Origin: Acidobacteriota bacterium
GTDB taxonomy: Bacteria > Acidobacteriota > Terriglobia > Acidiferrales > 2-02-FULL-67-57
Direction: 5' to 3'
DNA length: 9,185 nt
NCBI GenBank assembly: GCA_016189965.1
Contig: JACPRL010000156.1
Coordinates: 1-9,185 of the forward strand
The translations under genes and the position numbers were made by a program. Positions within the stretch are counted from its first letter, which is position 1, and every line of letters begins with the position of its first letter. The notes beneath the pieces were generated by a model. It searched no databases, was not told the DNA's origin, and was given only the letters and a program-made list of their open reading frames with translations. Below, one piece after another: positions 1-7,860 of the stretch.

Positions 1-1
1 C

Positions 2-1522
2 TCAGCCCAGCGGCTCCTTTATCCCGAGCGGAGTCGAGGGATGCCGCTGGGCCTCGGCCTGACTTTCGTCGCGGTCGCGCTGCTGCTGGGCCTCAACGTC
101 GGCGGGGTGCGGGAGCGGCTCTTCGGGGCGCCTACGCCGCAGATTGATTCCATCGCCGTACTGCCGCTGAAGAATTTGTCGGGCGACCCCGAGCAGGAGT
201 ACTTCGTCGAGGGGATGCACGAAGCGTTGACTGCCGAGCTTTCGAAGATCAGCGCGCTGAAAGTCATCTCGCGCACCTCGGCGATGCAATACAAGGACGT
301 GAAAAAGGCCATGCCGCAGATTGCGCGCGAGCTGGGCGTGAACGGCCTCATCGAAGGCTCCGTGGCGCGCGAGGGCGACCAGGTGCGCATCACCGTGCAG
401 TTGATCCACGGGCCCAGTGACCGGCACCTTTGGGCGCAGAGCTTCGACCGGCAACTACGGGGCATCCTGGCCTTGCACAGCGAAGTGGCACGGGCGATTG
501 CCCGCGAAATCAAGATTGCGGTGACGCCCGCGGAAGAGGCCCGCGTGGCCCGCACGCGCCCGGTCAACCCCGAGGCCTATCGGCTTTACATCCTGGGCCG
601 CTACCACTGGAACAAGCGCACGCCGGAGGGGTTCAAGAAAGCGGCCGAGCACTTCCAGCAGGCCATTGACCTCGACCCCACTTACGCGTCGCCCTACACC
701 GGTTTGGCCGACAATTACGTGGTGCAACCCTCCTTCGGGACGCTCTCACCCGGGGACGCTTATCCCCGCGCCAAGGCCGCCGCCCAGCGAGCGTTGGAGA
801 TTGACGCCTCCCTGGCCGAGCCCTACGCCACGCTGGGTGACGTGCTGATGGAGTACGAGTGGGACTGGGAAGGCGCGGAGCGAGCGTTCCGGCGCGCGCT
901 GGAGCTCAATCCTAATTACGCCACTGCGCATCAGTGGTACGCCGAGTACCTGGCCTACGTGGGGCGGCACGAAGAGGCCATCGCCGAAATCAAACGGGCC
1001 CAGGAACTCGACCCTCTTTCCCTTATTATCAACACCCAAGTGGGGTGGACCCATTACCTTGCCCGCCAATACGATGAGGCGGAGGAGGCCACGCGCAAGC
1101 CTTTGGAGATGGACCCGAGCTTCCCCCAGGCGCACTTGATCCTTGGCCAGATTTACCTGGCGACGGGCAGGCTGGAGGAAGCCGCTGCCCCCTTTCATCG
1201 CGCACTGGAGCTTGGCCCCACCTCGCCAGTATTTCGGGCCAGTCTGGCTGAGGGCTACGCCCGGACGGGCAAAAGAGAAGAAGCACGGCGCATACTGGAG
1301 CAATTGGAGAAAGAATCAAAGGAAAGGTATGTGCCCGCCGGCGCGATAGCGCTCATTTATGCCGAGCTGGACGAGAAGGACCACGCCTTCCACTGGCTAG
1401 AAAAATCTCTTCAGCAGCGCGACTCGTTCGCGACTGAAATGAAAGTAGAGCCGCGTTTCGATGTCCTGCGTTCCGACCCGCGCTTCCAGGACCTGCTGCG
1501 GCGGATGAACTTCCCCGAATGA
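2..1522 (+). CDS. Membrane-anchored TolB-like/TPR repeat protein, 5' end cut by window
   Basis: The frame is open to the left edge, so the gene is probably truncated. The first ATG (41) lies inside an inverted repeat and is a doubtful start. Numbered from that ATG, residues 3-20 form one hydrophobic membrane segment. Residues 35-160 resemble the TolB-N-like domain of CadC-type regulators and TPR-linked adenylate cyclases or kinases (motif SIAVLPLKNLSGDPEQEYF, 37-55). About seven TPR units follow from about 179 to 425, with typical A..Y..LG and A...F..AL.L.P spacing. The end (PRFDVLRSDPRFQDLLRRM, 471-489) is usual for this family. In relatives a cytoplasmic winged-helix DNA-binding domain or a Ser/Thr kinase domain precedes the membrane segment. 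Which one applies here cannot be seen. The likely role is protein-protein interaction in signalling, with the TPR part outside the membrane. Substrate and partners are unknown. It is co-directional with mreD, 124 bp upstream of it. Confidence 0.85.
   Translation, partial: SAQRLLYPERSRGMPLGLGLTFVAVALLLGLNVGGVRERLFGAPTPQIDSIAVLPLKNLSGDPEQEYFVEGMHEALTAELSKISALKVISRTSAMQYKDVKKAMPQIARELGVNGLIEGSVAREGDQVRITVQLIHGPSDRHLWAQSFDRQLRGILALHSEVARAIAREIKIAVTPAEEARVARTRPVNPEAYRLYILGRYHWNKRTPEGFKKAAEHFQQAIDLDPTYASPYTGLADNYVVQPSFGTLSPGDAYPRAKAAAQRALEIDASLAEPYATLGDVLMEYEWDWEGAERAFRRALELNPNYATAHQWYAEYLAYVGRHEEAIAEIKRAQELDPLSLIINTQVGWTHYLARQYDEAEEATRKPLEMDPSFPQAHLILGQIYLATGRLEEAAAPFHRALELGPTSPVFRASLAEGYARTGKREEARRILEQLEKESKERYVPAGAIALIYAELDEKDHAFHWLEKSLQQRDSFATEMKVEPRFDVLRSDPRFQDLLRRMNFPE
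5..52. repeat. Short inverted repeat with a PERSRG-coding core
   Basis: GCCCAGCGGC (5-14) and GCCGCTGGGC (43-52) are perfect 10-base inverted arms. TCC (15-17) and GGA (39-41) can extend the stem past one unpaired T. The core TCCCGAGCGGAGTCGAGGGA (22-41) resembles a short dispersed repeat that often shows up in bacterial and metagenomic translations as PERSR(G). Here it reads in frame as YPERSRG. It is probably a small non-autonomous repeat sitting in or at the edge of the TPR gene. Only one copy is visible in the window, so calling it dispersed rests on memory of similar sequences. Confidence 0.5.
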
Positions 1523-1646
1523 GCGCGAACCGTCACCCGCGATCCGTGCCGAGGTCAGGCTTCGATTAGACCCTGCGGCGGAGCGGCGCCCTGGTTCGGT
1601 TCGGCATACCTCTCGGGCGTAAGTCGTTGTACTCTAGTCGGCCAAG
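1523..1646. other. Non-coding gap before mreD, possible weak promoter
   Basis: No ORF and no clear hairpin terminator with a T-run are visible in these 124 bases. A TACTCT hexamer (1630-1635) could be a -10 box, but nothing good sits 16-18 bases upstream as a -35. If it is used, transcription would start within a few bases of the mreD ATG and give a nearly leaderless message. That fits the absence of a purine-rich ribosome site there. There is a short direct repeat GGTTCGGTTCGG (1593-1604). A role as the promoter of the mreD-mrdA-rodA unit is inference only. Confidence 0.35.
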
Positions 1647-2165
1647 ATGGCAACCAGAGCTGAGGCGCGGGTCGAGGTCTACCGCTTCCATCCCGCCGTC
1701 GTGGTGGCGGCGGTGGTGCTGGCCCTCCTGCTGCAGTCCTCCCTGCCTCTTTATCTGCCTTTCGTGCCGCTGCTGCCGCTCGTCGACCTCGCCCTGCTGG
1801 TGGTCATCTATTTCGGCATCAGCCGGCGCAACCCCTCGACCGGGCTCCTGCTGGGGCTGGTGGTCGGCGTGCTCCAGGACGCCCTCAGCGGGCCCATCGG
1901 CGTCTTCGGGATGGCCAAGACCGTCATCGGCTACGCGGCTTCTTCTCTCAGCAGCCGCATTGACACCGACCAGCACCACGCCCGCCTGCTGCTGGTCTTC
2001 GTCTTCCACCATTTTCATCAGTTCATCTACGCGTTGGTGCAACGACTACTGCTCGACCAGCCGGCCGACTTCGTGAGCCTCCCCGTGCTCGAAGGCGCGC
2101 TTGTAAACTCGCTTTTGAGTGTGTTAGTTTTTCCGCTGCTGGATCGTTTTCGCCAGTCCACCTGA
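1647..2165 (+). CDS. mreD: Rod shape-determining protein MreD
   Basis: This 172-aa integral membrane protein of the elongasome bridges MreC and the PBP2/RodA synthase, and the length is normal for MreD. About five hydrophobic segments are visible (roughly residues 16-32, 36-56, 66-80, 113-132 and 148-165). The family signature is the stretch GLVVGVLQDALSG (70-82) followed by IGVFGMAKTVIGY, with Asp78 in the conserved position. The N-terminus is short and cytoplasmic. The start is well fixed: an in-frame TAG at 1635-1637 lies just 9 bases before the ATG. That leaves almost no room for a Shine-Dalgarno site, and none is seen. mrdA follows after 6 bases. mreC, the usual upstream partner, is not adjacent; a TPR gene lies there instead. 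MreD proteins diverge strongly in sequence, so the context with mrdA and rodA carries part of the call. Confidence 0.92.
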   Translation: MATRAEARVEVYRFHPAVVVAAVVLALLLQSSLPLYLPFVPLLPLVDLALLVVIYFGISRRNPSTGLLLGLVVGVLQDALSGPIGVFGMAKTVIGYAASSLSSRIDTDQHHARLLLVFVFHHFHQFIYALVQRLLLDQPADFVSLPVLEGALVNSLLSVLVFPLLDRFRQST

Positions 2166-2171
2166 ACGAGC

Positions 2172-3998
2172 ATGCATCTGCTGGCCGAGCCCAAACTGCC
2201 TGCGCTGCGGCTCGGTCTGCTCCGCTACGCTGCCGTGGCGGCGGTGGTGCTGCTGGCAACCGGCTTCTGGCAATTGCAGGTGGTCCGGTCCGACCACTAC
2301 GCGCAGCTCGCCGAGCGCAACCGCATCCGCACCTTGCCCATCATGGCGCCGCGCGGGGTGATCTTCGACCGCCACGGGCGCGTGCTGGTGGACCACTACC
2401 CCTCCTTCAGCGTCCTGCTGGTCCGCGAGCACGTGCAGGAAATCCAGGATTCGCTCCCCGTCATCGCCCGCGGGCTCTCGCTCGACCCCACCTGGCTCGA
2501 ACAACACCTAGAGAAGTTCGCCGACGCCGCCCCCTACCAGCCCATCGTGCTCAAGGAAGAAGCCAGCCTGGCCGATATCGCTTTCGTGGAAGCCCACCGC
2601 ACCGACCTGCCCGAACTCGAGCTGATGCTGGTCTACCGCCGCCGCTATCCCCCCGTCGGCCTGGGCGCGCACCTCTTCGGCTACGTGGGCGAGGCAACCA
2701 AGGACGAAATCGAACGGCTGGGCGTGCCCTCGGGCACCATCGTGGGCAAGATGGGGCTCGAGCGCCACTACGACCAGATTCTGGGCGGACAGGACGGCGA
2801 GCGCCGCGTCATCGTCGACAGCCGCGGCAAGGAAGTCAGTAAGCTCGACCAGAAAAAGCCCGTCCCCGGCCAGCCCGTCCGCCTGACGATTGACTACGAC
2901 CTGCAAGTGGCCGCCGAGCACGCGCTCGAAGGCCGCCAGGGCGCCCTGGTGGCGCTTGACCCGCGCACCGGTGACATCCTAGCCTTCGTCAGTCGCCCCG
3001 CCTTTGACCCCAACCTCTTTGCCCTGCGCATCAGCCCCGAGGACTGGCAGGCGCTCACCGAAGACCCCGCCAAGCCTCTGCTGAACCGCGTCATCCAGGC
3101 GCAACTGGCCCCGGGGTCGGTCTTCAAGGTGATTGTGGCCGCGGCGGCCCTCGAGGAAGGGCTCTTCCGCGATGGCTCCTTCCGCGTGTACTGTCCCGGC
3201 TGGGCCAATCACTACGGCCGCGTCTTCCGTTGCTGGCGCCCGGAAGGGCACGGCACCGTCGAGCTGCACCGCGCCGTGGTCGAATCCTGCGACGTTTTCT
3301 TCTACCAGGTGGGTCGCTGGCTGGGCATCGAGCGCATTGCCCGCTACGCTAAACTCTTCGGCCTTGGCACGCGCACCGGCCTGGAGTTGCCTGGGGAGAA
3401 AGCCGGCCTGGTGCCGACGCCGGAGTGGAAGCTGCGGGCGATGAAGGAGGGCTGGATCGAGAGCGAAACCATCAGCGTTGCCATCGGGCAAGGGCCGGTG
3501 TTGGTGACGCCGCTGCAGCTGGCCTGGGCGGTTGGCGGCATCGCCTCGGGCGGCCTCTTTGCCCAGCCGCGGCTGCTGCTCGACCCGCCGGAGCCAACCG
3601 CCCACCGCCGCGTGCCCCTCAAAGCCGAAACCGTGGACGCCATCACGCAGGCCCTGTGGGGCGTGGTGAACGAGGAGGGCACCGGCAAGCTCGCCCGCCT
3701 GCCCGAGATCGACGTCGCCGGCAAGACCGGCACGGCGCAACTGGTGGGCTACGACACGCTCGAACGGGTGGGCCGCGAGACGGCGCGGCGCTTCCGCGAC
3801 AACGCCTGGTTCATCGCCCTGGCCCCGCACCGCAACCCGGAAATCGTCGTCGCCGTCCTGCTCGAGCACGGCGAGCACGGCGCGGCGGCCGCGCCACTGG
3901 CCCGCGAAGTCATTCGCGCCTACTACGAAAAGAAGCCCCCAGCGCCGAAGACGGAAGTCGCGCAGGCGAGCGCCGCCGGCGCCCCGAGAGGCGACTGA
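2172..3998 (+). CDS. mrdA: Penicillin-binding protein 2, elongasome transpeptidase
   Basis: This 608-aa class B PBP cross-links septum-independent peptidoglycan as the partner of RodA. One N-terminal membrane anchor (about 14-35) is followed by the pedestal/dimer domain with its conserved start (RIRTLPIMAPRGVIFDRHGR, 51-70). The transpeptidase domain shows SVFK with nucleophile Ser316 (316-319), the second motif Ser372-Cys373-Asp374 (SxD is usual in PBP2 where other PBPs have SxN), and Lys518-Thr519-Gly520. Cys341, Cys354, His360 and Cys373 form a plausible zinc site just before and within the second motif. The tail after about 585 is Pro/Ala-rich and probably flexible. The ATG is 6 bases after the mreD stop with no clear Shine-Dalgarno, so translation is probably coupled to mreD. 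The gene ends in TGATG, sharing one base with the rodA start. The periplasmic domain is complete, with no frameshift. Confidence 0.97.
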   Translation: MHLLAEPKLPALRLGLLRYAAVAAVVLLATGFWQLQVVRSDHYAQLAERNRIRTLPIMAPRGVIFDRHGRVLVDHYPSFSVLLVREHVQEIQDSLPVIARGLSLDPTWLEQHLEKFADAAPYQPIVLKEEASLADIAFVEAHRTDLPELELMLVYRRRYPPVGLGAHLFGYVGEATKDEIERLGVPSGTIVGKMGLERHYDQILGGQDGERRVIVDSRGKEVSKLDQKKPVPGQPVRLTIDYDLQVAAEHALEGRQGALVALDPRTGDILAFVSRPAFDPNLFALRISPEDWQALTEDPAKPLLNRVIQAQLAPGSVFKVIVAAAALEEGLFRDGSFRVYCPGWANHYGRVFRCWRPEGHGTVELHRAVVESCDVFFYQVGRWLGIERIARYAKLFGLGTRTGLELPGEKAGLVPTPEWKLRAMKEGWIESETISVAIGQGPVLVTPLQLAWAVGGIASGGLFAQPRLLLDPPEPTAHRRVPLKAETVDAITQALWGVVNEEGTGKLARLPEIDVAGKTGTAQLVGYDTLERVGRETARRFRDNAWFIALAPHRNPEIVVAVLLEHGEHGAAAAPLAREVIRAYYEKKPPAPKTEVAQASAAGAPRGD

Positions 3999-4000
3999 TG
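3986..4000 (+). promoter_or_regulatory. rodA ribosome site and TGATG stop/start overlap
   Basis: GAGAGG (3986-3991) lies 6 bases before the ATG at 3998-4000. That ATG shares its A with the mrdA stop TGA (3996-3998). This decides the rodA start: the frame is open much farther upstream (to 3425), but that part overlaps the PBP2 catalytic domain in another frame and does not look like protein. The layout suggests translational coupling, giving matched PBP2 and RodA amounts. Confidence 0.75.
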
Positions 4001-5092
4001 GTCGAGCGCGTCCGCTACCGCGAAATGGACTGGTTCCTGCTGGGCGTGGTCTTGCTCCTCTGCCTGCTAGGCCTGGTAGAGATCTACTCCACCACGCAGA
4101 ATCATCCGCGCTTCGCCTCCATGGTGTGGCGGCAACTGGCGTGGATCGGCATCGGGCTGGCGGCGATGCTGGTCATGGCGCGGATTGACTACCACTCGCT
4201 GCTGGAGCAGGCACCCTGGATTTACGTCGCCACCCTGGGGACGCTGGTGGCGGTGTTTTTTGTCGGCACGGAAATTTTCGGGGCACGCCGCTGGATTGTG
4301 ATCGGCGGCCTTACTTTTCAGGTGTCGGAACTCGCCAAGTGGTCTATAATTATCGTCTTGGCCAAGTACCTGAGCGACGTTCGGGGCGAAGCGCTCAGCG
4401 GGAAAGACCTGGCCAAGGTGGCCGTACTGGCGGGCCTGCCGGCAGTGCTGATTGCGGCCCAGCCAGACCTGGGCACCGCGCTGACGCTGGTGCCGGTGGC
4501 TGCCACGACCGTTTTTCTCGCAGGCCTGCGATGGAAGCATGCTCTGGCCTTGCTGGTAGCAGCGCTGTTGCTGCTGCCGGCGGGGTGGTTTGTGCTGCGG
4601 CCCTACCAGCGGGACCGGCTCGTGAGCTTCGTGCAGCCGGGTCGCAACCCCCAGGGAACGGGCTACCAGACCCTGCAATCGAAGATTGCCGTGGGCTCGG
4701 GCGGCTTCTGGGGCAAAGGCCTGGGAGAAGGGAGCCAGAACCAGTTGGGCTTCATCCCGGTGCGGCACGCGGAGTTCATCTTCGCCGCCTACGCCGAAGA
4801 GCAGGGCTTTGCCGGCATCCTGCTGGCTCTGGGGTTGTACCTGATGCTGCTGTTGCGGCTGCTGCACAACGTGGAGAGCGCGCCGGACCGTTCCGGGGCG
4901 CTGCTGGTGGCCGGGGTATTCGGCCTGCTGGGGTTCCATCTGTTGGTGAACGTGGGGATGGTCATCGGCTATATGCCGGTGACCGGGATTCCCCTGCCGC
5001 TGATGAGCTACGGCGGCTCGGCCACCATTTCAATGTTTCTGATGCTGGGCCTGGTGATGAGCGTGCGCCTGCGCCGCTACGTCAACCTCTAG
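3998..5092 (+). CDS. rodA: RodA, SEDS-family peptidoglycan glycosyltransferase
   Basis: This 364-aa polytopic membrane protein polymerises lipid II into glycan strands together with PBP2. Length and hydrophobic pattern (about ten membrane spans) match RodA. Recognisable SEDS signatures are GARRWI (95-100), QVSELAK (108-114; the usual Pro of QPSELAK is Val109), QPDLGTAL (155-162), the loop QSKIAVGSGGFWGKGLGEGSQNQLGFIP (227-254), and the closing stretch around PLPLMSYGGSA (332-342). Known RodA proteins have a catalytic Asp in a motif like RHTDFIFA (Asp262 in E. coli). Here the motif reads RHAEFIFA, with Glu259 (codon GAG, 4772-4774) in its place; acidic character is kept. The gene overlaps mrdA by one base. 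A perfect TATAAT (4345-4350) inside the gene encodes part of a membrane helix and has no -35 partner. Confidence 0.97.
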   Translation: MVERVRYREMDWFLLGVVLLLCLLGLVEIYSTTQNHPRFASMVWRQLAWIGIGLAAMLVMARIDYHSLLEQAPWIYVATLGTLVAVFFVGTEIFGARRWIVIGGLTFQVSELAKWSIIIVLAKYLSDVRGEALSGKDLAKVAVLAGLPAVLIAAQPDLGTALTLVPVAATTVFLAGLRWKHALALLVAALLLLPAGWFVLRPYQRDRLVSFVQPGRNPQGTGYQTLQSKIAVGSGGFWGKGLGEGSQNQLGFIPVRHAEFIFAAYAEEQGFAGILLALGLYLMLLLRLLHNVESAPDRSGALLVAGVFGLLGFHLLVNVGMVIGYMPVTGIPLPLMSYGGSATISMFLMLGLVMSVRLRRYVNL

Positions 5093-5120
5093 GCCCGGGC
5101 CCTGTATTCTTCTGGGGGCC

Positions 5121-5165
5121 TTCCGTCCCGCGGGGACGGAGAAACGCTTCGCTCGGGGCGAAGTG
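5121..5165 (+). other. Two tandem RNA hairpins downstream of rodA
   Basis: CCGTCCC (5123-5129) and GGGACGG (5133-5139) pair around a 3-base loop, extended by T-A (5122/5140). Five bases on, CGCTTCGC (5145-5152) and GCGAAGTG (5158-5165) pair over 8 bases, including one G-U, around a 5-base loop. There is no T-run, so rho-independent termination is unlikely. They could stabilise the rodA 3' end, weaken read-through, or be recognised by the RNase encoded next. Confidence 0.5.
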
Positions 5166-5274
5166 AGCAGAAGAGATCGGCAAGGAACGACACGAGCAGG
5201 GGCGGCCCCGAGAGCGCTGCTGCCAGAGACGAAAGACAGACGATGAAACTATCAGGGCAGTGGAGGAACCCCGC

Positions 5275-5305
5275 GGAGGGGAGCCGGCTGCGGCTCCGCC
5301 CCTCC
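5275..5305 (+). other. Hairpin just upstream of the RNase ribosome site
   Basis: GGAGCCG (5280-5286) and CGGCTCC (5291-5297) form a perfect 7-bp stem with loop GCTG. The outer bases GGAGG (5275-5279) and CCTCC (5301-5305) add 5 bp, with a 3-base bulge at 5298-5300. It ends about 18 bases before the GAGGA ribosome site. The GGAGG strand is itself Shine-Dalgarno-like, and it is held in the stem. A role in translation control is possible but unproven. Confidence 0.45.
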
Positions 5306-5322
5306 CAGCCCCGCTGCCCGGC

Positions 5323-5333
5323 GAGGAATTGGC

Positions 5334-5336
<3 letters not shown>
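5323..5336 (+). promoter_or_regulatory. Ribosome binding site and start of the RNase gene
   Basis: GAGGA (5323-5327) stands 6 bases before the ATG (5334-5336). It is among the clearest Shine-Dalgarno sites in the window and supports this start. The encoded N-terminus (KEMILSTSPHETKVAMLEGG) aligns with the usual RNase E/G beginning. Confidence 0.8.
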
Positions 5337-7772
<2,436 letters not shown>

Positions 7773-7794
7773 TCGCTGGACGCTAGAGGTTGGA

Positions 7795-7860
7795 CGTAGC
7801 GGAACCCTTCAGGGTTCCACCTCAGCCTACTTGAGTGGAAGGCTGAAGCCTTCCGCTACG
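7795..7860. repeat. 66-bp palindromic repeat between convergent genes
   Basis: CGTAGCGGAA (7795-7804) and TTCCGCTACG (7851-7860) are perfect 10-base outer arms. Inside, GGAACCC (7801-7807) and GGGTTCC (7812-7818) form a hairpin with loop TTCA, and GGAAGGC (7837-7843) and GCCTTCC (7848-7854) form another with loop TGAA. CCACCTCA (7817-7824) and TGAGTGG (7832-7838) can pair with one bulged base. The symmetric build is that of a REP or MITE-like element. It begins 22 bases after the RNase stop, and its right arm contains the TAG stop (7858-7856) of the minus-strand gene. It could serve both genes as a transcript end. Confidence 0.75.

Larger units (their letters stand above)
5093..5333 (+). other. 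Structured non-coding leader between rodA and the RNase gene
   Basis: This 241-base gap holds no plausible gene: short ATG frames are not in frame with the RNase and have no family features. It carries at least three hairpins, described separately. TATTCT (5105-5110) could be a -10 box, without a convincing -35. None of the hairpins is followed by a T-run, so no classical intrinsic terminator is seen. It may be a read-through spacer or the 5' leader of the RNase message. E. coli RNase E controls its own synthesis through hairpins in its leader, which makes a similar role possible here, but that is inference. Confidence 0.5.

Noticed and set aside
2979..3878. Minus-strand ORF (299 aa) opposite mrdA
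   Set aside because: It is a shadow of the PBP2 frame in GC-rich DNA, with no family features.
3425..3997. N-terminal extension of the rodA frame, open far into mrdA
   Set aside because: It overlaps the PBP2 transpeptidase domain in another frame, is Arg/Gly/Ala-rich without family features, and RodA proteins begin near the ATG at 3998, which has a ribosome site.
4345..4350. Perfect TATAAT inside rodA
   Set aside because: It encodes Ser-Ile-Ile in a membrane helix, and no -35-like hexamer lies 16-18 bases upstream, so an internal promoter is not supported.
5123..5165. Intrinsic terminator after rodA
   Set aside because: The stems are strong, but no T-run follows either one; they are kept as hairpins of unknown role.
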